DNA from: an uncultured Desulfobacter sp.
GTDB taxonomy: Bacteria; Desulfobacterota; Desulfobacteria; Desulfobacterales; Desulfobacteraceae
DNA length: 64,000 nt
Assembly: GCF_963665355.1 (NCBI RefSeq)
Contig: NZ_OY762229.1
Span: forward strand, 3,410,001 to 3,474,000
Reading direction: 5' to 3'
This document shows positions 48,868 through 58,004 of the stretch, piece by piece. Position numbers and translations under genes: made by a program. Numbering within the stretch: the stretch's first letter is position 1; the number at the start of each line of letters is the position of its first letter. The notes under the pieces were generated by a model, which did no database searches, was not told the DNA's origin, and was given only the letters and a program-made list of their open reading frames with translations.

Positions 48868-50871
48868 TTGAGAAAACTGACAATGAGATCGAAGTTAATC
48901 ATTGGTGGCGTGGTGGCAGCAATCTTTCCACTGGTTATCGTGGGATTATTTTCAATAAACAAATCCTCCTTTGCTCTGATCAACATCGCAGAGAGGCAGT
49001 CAAAACTCATCGCACAAAATCTTGCAACCATGGCAAACCTGTTCATGGAGCAGGAAATTGAAAAAACTCGAACAATGGCGTCTGGGCCTTTGATCCAAAC
49101 AATGCTCAATAAATCAGAAATTACAGATATTGAAAGCAGCGTGTCTGAGACGTCTGCTGTTCAGGCATACCTTTCAGATGTATATCAAAAAGTCAGGAAA
49201 AATTACGATTGTATTTTTGTTACGAATTCTTCCGGCCTTCTTCTTGTTATCGCTGACGGCCATGGCAAAGGACCTGTACAGAAAAAAATAAGTGTGGCTG
49301 ACAGGCAATATTTTAAAACTGCCCAATTAGGTAAGATCTCCATAAGTAAACCGGTCATTTCAAAGGTCAGCGGAGACTCTGTTTTTGTCCTCGCCGTTCC
49401 TTTGCGGAACAGTTCCGGGGCATTTGCCGGTGTTTTAGGATCATCCGTAAAGCTGGCAACTTTAACCGATAAAATTGCCCAGACTAAAATCGGAGAAACA
49501 GGTTATCCGTTTATGGTGGGTAATGACGGACTATTTATCTATCATCCTGTGCAAGATTATATTTTCAAAATAAACATAGAGTCCCTTAAAGGGATGGAAA
49601 ACGTTGCTAAAAAGTTACGGGCCCAGGAAGCGGATATTGAGAAATATATTTTTAAAGGGATTGATAAAATTTGTGGTTTTGCACCTGTTCCTGCCACGGG
49701 CTGGAGCATTGTGTTCACCCAGAATAAATCTGAATTTTTAGCGCCTGTGGTTTCAATGCGCAGTATGGTTCTTGCTGCAGGCTGTATATTTTTGTTTCTG
49801 ACAATTGTGACGGTCTTGTGGTTTGTTAAGGGTATTATGAAGCTTCTGGGACATGACCCGTCTGAAATAGCAACAGTGGCCAACCAGATCGCGTCCGGTG
49901 ATCTTACATATGAATTTAAAAACACTGGACAACAGCTCTGTGGCGTATATGCTGATATGAAGCAAATGACTGACACTTTGAAAAATATATTTTCAGACAT
50001 TTCACAAGGGGTTCAGATGTTGACATCGTCTTCCACGGAACTGTCGGCAGTCTCCCAGCAGATGACTTCCGGTGCAGAACATTCCTCCCAGACGGCCAAT
50101 AACGTTTCTTTGGCCGCAGAAGAGATGGCAACGTCCATGAACAGTGTGGCGGCCGCCACAGAGCAGACAACTACCAACCTGCAGATCATTGTAGCCGCTG
50201 CAGAAGAGATGGCTGCAACGATCAATGAAATTGCAGCCAATACAGCCCAGGGAAGCCAGACAACCACACAGGCCGTTGAAAAAGCCGAACATATTTCCCT
50301 GAAAGTGGATGCGCTGGGGCGTGCAGCAACGCAGATAAGCAAAGTCACCGAAACCATAGCTGATATTTCTGAACAGACAAATCTTCTGGCCTTGAATGCA
50401 ACCATCGAGGCCGCCCGAGCCGGGGACGCCGGTAAGGGGTTTGCTGTTGTGGCCGGAGAAATTAAGGAACTGGCAAAGCAGACTGCCCATGCCACTGATG
50501 AAATCGGTATAAAGATAGGTGAGGTGCAGGCAACAACCACGGAATCGGTAAATGCTATAAAGGCAATTGTTGGAATCATTGATGATATCAATTTAATTGT
50601 CACATCGGTTGCCTCTGCCATTGATGAGCAATCTGCCACAACCCAGGAAATCTCCAATAATGTCAGCCAGGCCGCCACCGGTGTCCAGGAAGTCAATGCC
50701 AATGTCAACCAGACATCCATTGTGGCCGTTGAGGTTACCAAGGATGTCCACCAGGTCAGTCAGTCTGCAGATGAAATTACGGCTGGAGCCAAGCACATAA
50801 ATGAAAATGTTTTGGAATTATCTAAACTTGCAGAAAATCTTAACGCGATGGTGAGCAGGTTTAAGCTGTAA
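48868..50871 (+). CDS. Methyl-accepting chemotaxis protein (Cache-type sensor)
   Basis: A 667-residue chemoreceptor starting with TTG at 48868, nine bases after a strong AAGGAG. Membrane helix 1 ([20 protein letters not shown]), a periplasmic double-Cache sensor (about 35-290: [60 protein letters not shown]), membrane helix 2, HAMP-like linker and the signalling tip [20 protein letters not shown]. dCache receptors typically bind amino acids, amines or organic acids, which fits the catabolic neighbourhood. No CheR-binding pentapeptide at the end (SRFKL). Confidence 0.92.
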   Translation: MRKLTMRSKLIIGGVVAAIFPLVIVGLFSINKSSFALINIAERQSKLIAQNLATMANLFMEQEIEKTRTMASGPLIQTMLNKSEITDIESSVSETSAVQAYLSDVYQKVRKNYDCIFVTNSSGLLLVIADGHGKGPVQKKISVADRQYFKTAQLGKISISKPVISKVSGDSVFVLAVPLRNSSGAFAGVLGSSVKLATLTDKIAQTKIGETGYPFMVGNDGLFIYHPVQDYIFKINIESLKGMENVAKKLRAQEADIEKYIFKGIDKICGFAPVPATGWSIVFTQNKSEFLAPVVSMRSMVLAAGCIFLFLTIVTVLWFVKGIMKLLGHDPSEIATVANQIASGDLTYEFKNTGQQLCGVYADMKQMTDTLKNIFSDISQGVQMLTSSSTELSAVSQQMTSGAEHSSQTANNVSLAAEEMATSMNSVAAATEQTTTNLQIIVAAAEEMAATINEIAANTAQGSQTTTQAVEKAEHISLKVDALGRAATQISKVTETIADISEQTNLLALNATIEAARAGDAGKGFAVVAGEIKELAKQTAHATDEIGIKIGEVQATTTESVNAIKAIVGIIDDINLIVTSVASAIDEQSATTQEISNNVSQAATGVQEVNANVNQTSIVAVEVTKDVHQVSQSADEITAGAKHINENVLELSKLAENLNAMVSRFKL

Positions 50872-50985
50872 CTATTCAATGTAAAAAGATTTTGGTTGAC
50901 AAAAACACACACAAGTTTCTCTTCTTATCCTTGGATCCATTCCCAAGCAGAGATCTGTCTGTCTTTAGAATCTTTGCAACGGGCA

Positions 50986-51234
50986 TTATGGACCGCAAAA
51001 AAGGGGCGGGCTAATCTTTAATTCCAGCTTGACGGCATCTTCTTCGGTAAATTCAAGTTGACTGCCTGGTGCAGAATTTCGTGCGTAAAACTGTTTCACC
51101 CGGACAATAAACCCGCCCCAATTGGCTTTATACCTGCTGAGGACTTTTTTAAAATTTCGGCAATAATAGTCCCTCATACCGGCATGTGTCATTAAGCGGT
51201 TTTTGTTTTTAGCCGTGTTGCTGTTGCCCGGCAC
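50986..51234 (-). CDS. Hypothetical small protein downstream of the lipoprotein gene
   Basis: An 82-residue frame, basic in its N-terminal half (MRDYYCRNFKKVLSRYKANW) and acidic later (LEFTEEDAVKLELKI). No family, signal peptide or membrane segment recognised, and no convincing ribosome site. It may be a fragment. It follows the lipoprotein gene on the same strand, separated by 71 bp of hairpin-rich DNA. Confidence 0.35.
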   Translation of the reverse strand: MPGNSNTAKNKNRLMTHAGMRDYYCRNFKKVLSRYKANWGGFIVRVKQFYARNSAPGSQLEFTEEDAVKLELKISPPLFCGP

Positions 51235-51336
51235 TGGGCTCGTATCATTCTGCGTAGCAGAAAATCCACAAGATATCGTGGGTTTTCAATTTTAAAAAGC
51301 ACAACTTATGGTGTTCTGGAATAGTACGAGCCCAGT
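51233..51336 (-). terminator. Nested inverted repeats around the lipoprotein stop
   Basis: An 18-bp element (ACTGGGCTCGTATCATTC, 51233-51250) recurs inverted with two mismatches at 51319-51336, the second copy coding the lipoprotein C-terminus. Inside lie two small stems: TTCTGC-GTA-GCAGAA (51249-51263) and ATCCAC/GTGGGT (51264-51283), the latter followed by ATTTT on the minus strand. Together a plausible terminator or structured 3' end. Confidence 0.4.
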
Positions 51337-51920
51337 ACCCTGTTGCCCACCGATAAGATATGATCCAGCAGCTGTTTACTTCTTTTGAGGGATGCATAGA
51401 TCGTGTTCATATGGGCAAGCTCTTCGTCTGAGGCTTCACCGTCATTGAAATCCACTTTGCTGAGAAGTTCTTGGGGGCGCATGGTATTATTTTCAGATTC
51501 CAAACCGGCAAAAGGAATAACAAGCTGCAGAAACAAGCAATCCCTGTCCGGCACGTCATTATCCAATTTATGGCACAGCTCTTTGCCGGCATCGGCAGCT
51601 TCAAAAAATTTTTTAACTGTGTCCTCTTCCAAACTCTGCCAGTAGGCTGTAGATGCGATACGGTAGTAGGCAATGGCATCCAGAATGGTCGCCCTTTCTT
51701 CTTTCAGATGATCAGCCTGGGTTTTGGCATGATCTCCGAGGATTGACAGTTCTGCCCCTTTTTCAGTTCCTTGAACCGGACGTTCGTCGTGTATAATCCG
51801 CGCAAGTTCGTTGTCGGTTCTTATAAGATCCGTGGAGCGCTGGATATCTTTAACCGTTGCACAGCCTTCAACAAAAAATAGTATAATAACGATACGTATA
51901 ATATTGTTGATGTTTTTCAT
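51306..51920 (-). CDS. Putative lipoprotein
   Basis: A 204-residue protein with a lipoprotein signal (MKNINNIIRIVIILFFVEGC, lipobox FVEGC with Cys at 20), so it is exported and lipid-anchored. The mature part is largely helical (HAKTQADHLKEERATILDAI) with Cys in KELCHKLDNDVPDRDCLF that could form a disulfide. No family recognised. It begins 11 bp after the stop of the helical protein upstream, so both are probably co-transcribed with the peptidoglycan hydrolase further up. Confidence 0.7.
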   Translation of the reverse strand: MKNINNIIRIVIILFFVEGCATVKDIQRSTDLIRTDNELARIIHDERPVQGTEKGAELSILGDHAKTQADHLKEERATILDAIAYYRIASTAYWQSLEEDTVKKFFEAADAGKELCHKLDNDVPDRDCLFLQLVIPFAGLESENNTMRPQELLSKVDFNDGEASDEELAHMNTIYASLKRSKQLLDHILSVGNRVLGSYYSRTP

Positions 51921-51931
51921 GAACAGGTCTC

Positions 51932-53047
51932 CTATGCAGATAAACTGTCTATAATCTTTTCTTGTCCGGGCAGGTCGCCTTTTCCGAGCACAGTGCCGAT
52001 GAATGCCTTGAAAACGGTTAATACTCCCTGGCTTCCCATTTTTTCAGGATGCGCTTTTGCAGCAGCCAGAACTTGATTGATGAAGGCTTCCATAAGTTCC
52101 GGTTTTTTTAAAACAGCGTCAACATTGCCGGCCAATGCATTCAATGCCTCTTTCAATGCCAGCTTCAGCGTTTCTCCGAAAAGCAGAATTCCCTCGACCC
52201 TTCCTCCGGATGTCCAGGTTTCGCCGGCTACCCTTAGAATTGATGAAAGCAAATCAACGGCTAAGGCACTTTTTTCGTTATCCTCCTTGGACAGGTTAAA
52301 CAGTCTTCCGGGATTGGCCGCCGCTTTTTGCACTGCAACGCCTGCTATTTGCAGCCATTGGTCTGCCGAAAGAAGAAGATTGTCGTCCGCAGCCATTGCT
52401 TCGGCTATGCCGGAAATAATAAACTCTATTTCAGGCACTTTACTTCCCATCATTCCCGGCGTTAAAGCCGCCTGTTTCAATACGATCCGCCCAAGTTCCG
52501 TAAGTTGCGTCTTTTTGAAAAATACCAACGCCCCTTTTAAAGAATCGTTTTCCTCCTTGTTTTCCAACGCGGCGGCAAGCCCTGCCGTCATTGGGGCCAA
52601 TACGTTTTTCACTGTGTTTTCCCAAAGATTATCCGGATTAAGTTTCATTAAAGCCGGGGCGGTTTCTCCCACGGCTTCAATGACCATTGCCGTTAATTCG
52701 GCACAAACAGGCTCTTTTAATTGCGGATATTTCCGGAAGAGTTCGGCGGCTCCGCTCAGCAGTTTTGCGAACAGCTTGGACTTGGTTGATTCATCACTGC
52801 CGGCAAACAACTCGGGTTGTTTTACTGCAAGACCGAGTCCAGCTTGGTAAAGCCTTATTACTCCCTGCTTGCTGAAGGTATCTGCGATGCTTCCACCCTG
52901 TGAGGTGGTTTTTATTTCGTCGAACAAAGCCGAGGTCACGGCACCCAAAGCCGTGTCATCAGAAAAATCTTTTCCTAAATAGGTTTCGGTGTTTTCAGCA
53001 AGCATCTTGAAGGCGGATTCCGCCGCAGGGCCTGCCAATGCATCCAC
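51932..53047 (-). CDS. Hypothetical helical protein, main part of a frameshifted gene
   Basis: A 371-residue alanine-rich, all-helical segment with several similar 80-100-residue units (YQAGLGLAVKQPELFAGSDE; QIAGVAVQKAAANPGRLFNL; NQVLAAAKAHPEKMGSQGVL) but no known family. The nominal GTG start at 53047 has no ribosome site, while the frame is open upstream to about 53092 (SLPNNISQQFEYRTLVDALA). It very likely continues from the 125-residue frame that begins at 53352; a one-base shift near 53095 would join both into a protein of about 470 residues. No signal peptide or membrane helix. Confidence 0.6.
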   Translation of the reverse strand: MDALAGPAAESAFKMLAENTETYLGKDFSDDTALGAVTSALFDEIKTTSQGGSIADTFSKQGVIRLYQAGLGLAVKQPELFAGSDESTKSKLFAKLLSGAAELFRKYPQLKEPVCAELTAMVIEAVGETAPALMKLNPDNLWENTVKNVLAPMTAGLAAALENKEENDSLKGALVFFKKTQLTELGRIVLKQAALTPGMMGSKVPEIEFIISGIAEAMAADDNLLLSADQWLQIAGVAVQKAAANPGRLFNLSKEDNEKSALAVDLLSSILRVAGETWTSGGRVEGILLFGETLKLALKEALNALAGNVDAVLKKPELMEAFINQVLAAAKAHPEKMGSQGVLTVFKAFIGTVLGKGDLPGQEKIIDSLSA

Positions 53048-53352
53048 CAGGGTACGGTATTCAAATTGTTGTGAAATATTATTGGGCAGGCTATGTCGAT
53101 TTCATCAGGATCAGAGCTCATAAAAAGCCCGGTTTCCTTATCCCAATGCTCCGATATCCCAGGCGTTCTTGCGGCAAATTCCTGATTCTCATCTAAAAAT
53201 TGCCTGAGAGTTGTCTCTTTTGTGTCGGGCGACAAGTTGATATCCGGCAGAAATATTTTCCGATTCCTTGAATGCTCTCCATACAGGTCGACACCTGCTT
53301 GGGCTGCTCTTAAGGTCGCTTGAATTCCGAAAATGATGAATGTGTGGTCCAT
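52975..53352 (-). CDS. Hypothetical protein, N-terminal part of a frameshifted gene
   Basis: ATG 53352 follows GGGAGGACAATC, a good ribosome site. The frame reads MDHTFIIFGIQATLRAAQAG, then NRKIFLPDINLSPDTKETTL and ETGLFMSSDPDEID. Beyond about 53095 the residues (WWMHWQALRRNPPSRCLLK) look like out-of-frame translation of the downstream helical protein. I read this as the true start of that protein. A sequencing error or a genuine mutation are both possible. Confidence 0.5.
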   Translation of the reverse strand: MDHTFIIFGIQATLRAAQAGVDLYGEHSRNRKIFLPDINLSPDTKETTLRQFLDENQEFAARTPGISEHWDKETGLFMSSDPDEIDIACPIIFHNNLNTVPWWMHWQALRRNPPSRCLLKTPKPI

Positions 53353-53373
53353 GATTGTCCTCCCGTGACAAAC

Positions 53374-53467
53374 TTTATATGAAAGTCTGTGTAACCTACT
53401 AAGATCTTTAAGGCTTTGTTGTGGGCTGAGCCTGGCAGATGATATGTCAGGTCGGCCCGTGGCCGTT
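53374..53467 (+). repeat. 94-bp intergenic repeat, copy B
   Basis: Same orientation as the copy at 48700-48793, about 83% identical over 94 bp without gaps. It separates the membrane-protein gene from the helical-protein gene inside the minus-strand cluster. Read on the minus strand both copies can be translated to a similar short peptide ending in LSYK, which is why spurious ORFs appear here. Confidence 0.85.
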
Positions 53468-53542
53468 ATATGAAAGTTCCAATAAGTTTTTAAATTACTT
53501 TCATTTGGGTTGAACACTAAATGTTTGCTGATTAAAGATGGC

Positions 53543-54817
53543 CTATAGAATAATTCCTTTTGGTGCGATTCGCTTTGGCGACTGCTCTGAGTCTGAGGCC
53601 AGTGCTTCACTGACCGTATCCGAAACCACATCCTCGACTATTTTTTTCCGCTCATCGTAGTCACCATTGGCGTCCCTGGCGGCAAGGCGGTCTTCATCAG
53701 AGGAGTTCGGATTCTTCAGGCCCCTGCGGATCAGGGAAAGGCGTTTTGCCACATCAAACCAGAACGGTGCGCCAAGCCCTATGAGAAATCCGGTGATAAT
53801 CACTTTGAACACCCATACCATAAATCCTCTGGTATCTTTTACCAATGTAATGCCCAGACACTTAAGAAGGTTGGCGCATGTTGACGTATTGTCTTCTTTT
53901 TCGCGTTGTATTTTGTTTTCCTTTTTGTATTCTGAATAAATCGCTTTGCATTCCGGACAGCTTTTATTCCATTCTCCCTCGTCTTTTCCGTAGGGGCAGT
54001 ATGGATAGTAGTTCCAGCCGATGGGCACACCCAGAGTCTTTAGGTCATAGACTATGTCTTTTGCGGCCTGTATGTTTTTTTTGATGGTCTCAATGTCGGC
54101 TTTTTCATCGATCTCTTTCTGGATATCTTCCAATTGAGTTTCAAGGCGCTTAGTCTCATCCGGATCAGCTTTGGCAGATACGATCTCTTTTTCCTTTTGT
54201 TTTTTCTTTGACAAAAGTCCTTCAAAGATTTGCGCTTCTTTTTGGATTTTTTCGTTGTTTTCTATGAATGTTTCCTGCTCTTCAATAACCGCAGCAGCCA
54301 GTTTAGGGTCCGCCCGGTAGGCCTCGAAGATACGAAGCCCGTCAACATTGGCGGTTAATGCCAGCACAATGCCGATACCGATGGACCAGGTCTGTGCACA
54401 CTGCTTGAAATTTGATGACACCGCTGAACCGAACTCTTCATATTTACGTGCAATGCTGTTTAACTCGGCCTTGAGCATCCCCTTTGCTTCCAGGGCGGCG
54501 CGTTTAGCAGAATCGCTTTCAGCAAGACATCGAAGCAGATATTCCAAGGTGATTTTTTCATAAATTCCTTTTCGGTCGGCCCAGTTTCCAACAGATGGCA
54601 GAAAATCAGACAGGAATTGATTCTTTTGCTTATCGCTATTCGGCCAGGTGATTTTATTTACCAGGCCAACGCCTTTTGCCGGATTTTCAAGTACTTTGGC
54701 AAAAAATGTCCAACGTTCCTCAGGGCTGAGTTTGAGTGGACCTTTTCCCAGCTCCCGTTGAGAAGCTGCATTACCTTGATCAGATTTTTCTTTCGCATTC
54801 TTGCCATGCGAAGACAC
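53543..54817 (-). CDS. Membrane-associated coiled-coil protein, main part
   Basis: A 424-residue frame. One membrane helix near 140 (WSIGIGIVLALTANVDGLRI), a coiled coil about 170-250 (QKEKEIVSAKADPDETKRLE), a CPYGKDEGEWNKSCPEC four-Cys cluster near 270-290 that could bind zinc, and a second membrane helix (FMVWVFKVIITGFLIGLGAP) followed by FWFDVAKRLSLIRRGLKNP. The segment LGAPFWFD next to a helix recalls a family of bacterial membrane proteins of unknown function. The GTG start at 54817 is poor; the true N-terminus is probably the separate frame at 54897. Confidence 0.6.
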   Translation of the reverse strand: MSSHGKNAKEKSDQGNAASQRELGKGPLKLSPEERWTFFAKVLENPAKGVGLVNKITWPNSDKQKNQFLSDFLPSVGNWADRKGIYEKITLEYLLRCLAESDSAKRAALEAKGMLKAELNSIARKYEEFGSAVSSNFKQCAQTWSIGIGIVLALTANVDGLRIFEAYRADPKLAAAVIEEQETFIENNEKIQKEAQIFEGLLSKKKQKEKEIVSAKADPDETKRLETQLEDIQKEIDEKADIETIKKNIQAAKDIVYDLKTLGVPIGWNYYPYCPYGKDEGEWNKSCPECKAIYSEYKKENKIQREKEDNTSTCANLLKCLGITLVKDTRGFMVWVFKVIITGFLIGLGAPFWFDVAKRLSLIRRGLKNPNSSDEDRLAARDANGDYDERKKIVEDVVSDTVSEALASDSEQSPKRIAPKGIIL

Positions 54818-54897
54818 ACTTCCATTATGGTGGTTACAACGGTGGCCAAAGCCGCCAGTGTCAGGACAAAGGCCAGTGATGCATCTAACAGTTGCAT
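54658..54897 (-). CDS. N-terminal transmembrane part of the membrane protein
   Basis: ATG 54897 is preceded by AGGAGGTGA with ideal spacing. The frame reads MQLLDASLAFVLTLAALATV followed by VTTIMEVCLRMARMRKKNL, a clear membrane helix with a basic flank, then runs out of character after MQLLNGS. In the overlapping frame the sequence continues as ELGKGPLKLSPEERWTFFAK, the expected cytoplasmic part. A one- or two-base shift near 54770 would fuse both into about 450 residues with three helices. This is 51 bp after the peptidoglycan hydrolase stop. Confidence 0.5.
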   Translation of the reverse strand: MQLLDASLAFVLTLAALATVVTTIMEVCLRMARMRKKNLIKVMQLLNGSWEKVHSNSALRNVGHFLPKYLKIRQKALAW

Positions 54898-54948
54898 AAA
54901 GTCACCTCCTGGTATCCGGTTCGGAAATGCTGCAATGCCTCCGGGATA

Positions 54949-56382
54949 CTATTTGTGGTCGTAGTAATCCAGTTGAACCATTGTATATCCGTTTTTTCGG
55001 GTCGTTTTTTGGATGATGTTGTCGTCGGTGGTGTTTTGATAGCCGTTTCCCAAGTGGGTGGCCGGATCATTCATAACAAAAAGACCGTCTTGGGTTTTTC
55101 CGATGCATACCACGAAGTGGTTATAGATCAGGCCCGGGTCCGTACCGTAATCGACCCTGACCATGGTCGGCAGTCCCCTGTCGATCCGTTGGGAAAGAAA
55201 CGCTTCCAGTTCTTTTTCCTTCCCGGGTGTGAGCATCATCCGGTCATATTGCAGTTCCGGGCCACTGCCAGGGACGCCATATTTGCCTGCAATATCCCAT
55301 CTCACACAATTTCCGGAATATCCGTTGTTGGCATCCAGATAGGCATCCAGCAATCCCGGGTTGATGTTGCGGCCGTAGAAACCGAGGACCATGGCAATAC
55401 AGCAGATGGCACATCCTTCCCGCCGAATGCTGGAGCCCCGGTTAAGACTTCTTTGCGCCCACCTCGGATCTCCCTGGCTGAAATGCGGAATCTGGGGGCT
55501 GATGAGTTTAATGCCACCCGGTAGGAATTCGGCTTCTGCCCCGGACCTTCCAGGGGGACTGCTTTTAGACCAGCCCTGTTCCAGCCATGCGGACAGGGCG
55601 TTTCTGGTTTCGCCATCGACTCTTCCTGTCCTGCTGATCCCTGCCGTTTCCTGGAAGGACCGGATCGCCTCTGTGGTTTTTTTGCCGAAAGCACCGTCGG
55701 GTTCGCCAGCCTCTTCAAATCCCAGACTTCTCAGATCGTTTTGAAGTGCCGCCACATAGCCGTCCGGAGCGTTTTGGGAAAGCCGGACATATTTTGAATC
55801 TCCTATATCATCAACACTCCCCGGCTCAAGGGTGATGGTGTCTGCCAGGTATCCCGTTCGAATAATAACAATCCCGTCCGAGGATTCAATCCGCTGGGGC
55901 ATGGGTGATGGGTCATCCGGGACAGGGAGGTTCTCCATGGGAACATCGTCGGGCTGCATGAAAAAAAGACCTTCAGCTGCGCGTCGCCGCACCAGTCCAG
56001 GCAACGTCTTTCCCTTGGTCTTTACCCAGCGGGCCAACTCCGGCGGCACTGCGTCGTAGTTGCCCTGGTTCAGTTTTTTTCTCAGGGTGCTGGTCTTTAA
56101 GCTGCCTGCTCCCAGGTTAAAGGTGAAACTGACCAGAGCAGAGAACTGGTTGTCCGTTAATGGTACTGAGATATAGCGCTGCACTGCGATGCCGGCAACT
56201 TCCAGATCTTTTGAAAGAAGCTGTTCGGCCTCGGGTTCGGTGACGACCTGCCCCATCTTGACATCGCCTGTGTGGCCGTAACCGATGGTCCAGACATCAG
56301 CCGGGCAAAGATAAGCTTCGGCGTAAAACCCCTCGAATTTTTTGATTAAATCCAGTCCGGCCTTGTTTGTTTTTCGAGTCAT
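54949..56382 (-). CDS. Three-domain peptidoglycan hydrolase: GH24 lysozyme, PG-binding, C39-like
   Basis: A 477-residue chimera. Residues about 5-145 are a T4/P22-type lysozyme (GH24): LDLIKKFEGFYAEAYLCPAD with the catalytic Glu in KKFEG, then WTIGYGHTGDVKMGQ and NQFSALVSFTFNLGAGSL. Residues about 205-270 form a PG_binding_1 domain (LQNDLRSLGFEEAGEPDGAF). Residues about 300-475 are C39-like: QIPHFSQGDPRWAQRSL, Cys in REGCAICCIAMVLGFYG, His in IYNHFVVCIGK and Asp in VMNDPATHLGNGY. No signal peptide. Phage endolysins carry the first two domains; the third suggests an added peptidase or amidase. No phage genes are nearby. It heads the minus-strand cluster to 51 kb. Confidence 0.85.
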   Translation of the reverse strand: MTRKTNKAGLDLIKKFEGFYAEAYLCPADVWTIGYGHTGDVKMGQVVTEPEAEQLLSKDLEVAGIAVQRYISVPLTDNQFSALVSFTFNLGAGSLKTSTLRKKLNQGNYDAVPPELARWVKTKGKTLPGLVRRRAAEGLFFMQPDDVPMENLPVPDDPSPMPQRIESSDGIVIIRTGYLADTITLEPGSVDDIGDSKYVRLSQNAPDGYVAALQNDLRSLGFEEAGEPDGAFGKKTTEAIRSFQETAGISRTGRVDGETRNALSAWLEQGWSKSSPPGRSGAEAEFLPGGIKLISPQIPHFSQGDPRWAQRSLNRGSSIRREGCAICCIAMVLGFYGRNINPGLLDAYLDANNGYSGNCVRWDIAGKYGVPGSGPELQYDRMMLTPGKEKELEAFLSQRIDRGLPTMVRVDYGTDPGLIYNHFVVCIGKTQDGLFVMNDPATHLGNGYQNTTDDNIIQKTTRKNGYTMVQLDYYDHK

Positions 56383-56729
56383 TTTTTAGGTTCCTTATTG
56401 GTGAAGACTCGGGAATATGATTTGCTGTCCTAATGCGATTCTGACAATCCTATCAAACCTATCAAAAAATATGCCAGCGATTTTTAAGAGGAAGACGCTT
56501 TCTGTGAAATATTTACAGAAATATAGGGAGTTTTATTTCATAGGAAAATAAAGTTAGCCTATGGGAATAAGTACATAAAGGTGTGAAAATAAATTCATAG
56601 GTCGGTTTAACCCTTCGTTGAATCTATGAATTTTTAATTCGACAACTCCCTTTTCAGATGGGAGGGAGTTGTCGAAAGCTGAATGGAATTTTTTTTTAGA
56701 TGGTGGTTCAGGGAAAAGGCGTTCCCTGC
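56383..56729 (-). terminator. Gap with a strong hairpin (56638-56676)
   Basis: The 347-bp gap holds no gene. At 56638-56651 and 56663-56676 are perfect 14-bp arms (TTCGACAACTCCCT / AGGGAGTTGTCGAA) around an 11-nt loop, 54 bp past the gabT stop, followed on the minus strand by TTAAAAATTC: a plausible terminator of the polyamine operon. A second, weaker pair (AAATTCATAG ... CTATGAATTT) lies to its left. The promoter of the peptidoglycan hydrolase cluster must be in this gap too. Confidence 0.6.
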
Positions 56730-57968
56730 TTAAAGATTGACCAGGCCATGTTCTAAAATATCCAGCCCTTTTTGCAGCTGATCCGGTTCAATGACCAGAG
56801 GCATCAACGCCCGGATCACATTGCCGTGAATCCCGCAGACCAGAATGATCAGTCCATTGTCAAAGCAGTACCGGGAGAGTGTTTTGGCCTTTTCCGGGGC
56901 AGGTGTGCCGTCTTCGTTGACAAGCGTAAATCCTTGCATGGCACCAAGTCCTCTGAGTTCTCCGATTACGGCAAAGTTTTCTTTCCATGCGCCAAAGATT
57001 CGGGTCAGTATTTCGCCTAGGGCTCTGGCTTTACCCAGAATGTTTTCCTCTTCAAAAATATCCAGGACTGCGTGGGCTGCGGCACACGCCACCGGGTTGG
57101 CACCATAGGTGCCGCCTAAACCGCCCGGGTGCACACTGTCCATGATCTCTTTTCTGCCCACCACAGCGCTCATGGGCATACCGGCAGCGATACTTTTGGC
57201 AACGGTGACGAGATCGGGTTCAACACCGAAATTTTCAATGGCAAACATGGTGCCGGTGCGGCCCATGCCGGACTGGATTTCGTCGATGACCAGCACAATA
57301 CCGTTGTCCTTGCAGAACTTTGCCACCTTTGGGAAGAACTCAGTTGGAGGCGCAATAAATCCGCCTTCGCCCTGGATGGGTTCAATGACAACGGCAGCGG
57401 TGTTTTCAGGATTTATGGTGGTGATAAAGGATTGTTCAAAGGCCTTGAAATCACCAAAGGGGGCCCGGTACACTTCGGGAGCCAGAGGCCCGAATCCGCA
57501 TTTGTACGGTTTGACCTTGGTGGTCATGGCCATGGTCAGGTAGGTCCGGCCATGATAGGAGCCGTCACAGACCACAATCCCCTGGCGCTTGGTATAGTAG
57601 CGGGCAATCTTCACGGCGTTTTCAACCGCTTCGGCACCGGAGTTCACAAAAAGAGCTTTTTTTTCAAAACTTCCCGGGGTGATTTTACACAGCCGGTCTG
57701 CCAGGCGTACGGCAATTTCGTAAGGGCTGACCATGAAACAGGTGTGGGTGAATTTTTCCGCCTGGGCTTTAATGGCAGCCACGACTTTCGGGTGGCTGTG
57801 CCCCACATTCATTACCGCGATGCCCCCGGCGAAATCGATATACTTTTTGCCTTGAACATCAGTGATGATGGCCCCTTTGGCCGATTCCACATAGCAGGTC
57901 GTCCCGCTGGTGTGCCCCTGGGGTATCACCTGGTCCAGAAGGGTTTGAATGCCATCAGTGTTTGTCAT
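56730..57968 (-). CDS. gabT: 4-aminobutyrate aminotransferase
   Basis: A 412-residue class III PLP aminotransferase. VNSGAEAVENAVKIARYYTK and GSYHGRTYLTMAMTTKVKPY bind the cofactor phosphate, LVIDEIQSGMGRTGTMFAIE is the conserved Asp/Gln region, and the PLP Lys lies in VTVAKSIAAGMPMSAVVGR. This is the GabT pattern. It converts GABA and 2-oxoglutarate to succinate semialdehyde and glutamate. It ends a run of minus-strand genes for agmatine and putrescine degradation and is 36 bp downstream of aguB, so probably one operon. Confidence 0.9.
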   Translation of the reverse strand: MTNTDGIQTLLDQVIPQGHTSGTTCYVESAKGAIITDVQGKKYIDFAGGIAVMNVGHSHPKVVAAIKAQAEKFTHTCFMVSPYEIAVRLADRLCKITPGSFEKKALFVNSGAEAVENAVKIARYYTKRQGIVVCDGSYHGRTYLTMAMTTKVKPYKCGFGPLAPEVYRAPFGDFKAFEQSFITTINPENTAAVVIEPIQGEGGFIAPPTEFFPKVAKFCKDNGIVLVIDEIQSGMGRTGTMFAIENFGVEPDLVTVAKSIAAGMPMSAVVGRKEIMDSVHPGGLGGTYGANPVACAAAHAVLDIFEEENILGKARALGEILTRIFGAWKENFAVIGELRGLGAMQGFTLVNEDGTPAPEKAKTLSRYCFDNGLIILVCGIHGNVIRALMPLVIEPDQLQKGLDILEHGLVNL

Positions 57969-58004
57969 TTTGCTTCCTTTCTCGTTCTTATAATTCCAAC
58001 GACT

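Noticed and set aside
54949-56382. Lysozyme gene as a prophage lysis cassette
   Set aside because: No holin/spanin pair or phage structural genes recognised, and the C39-like third domain is unusual for an endolysin.
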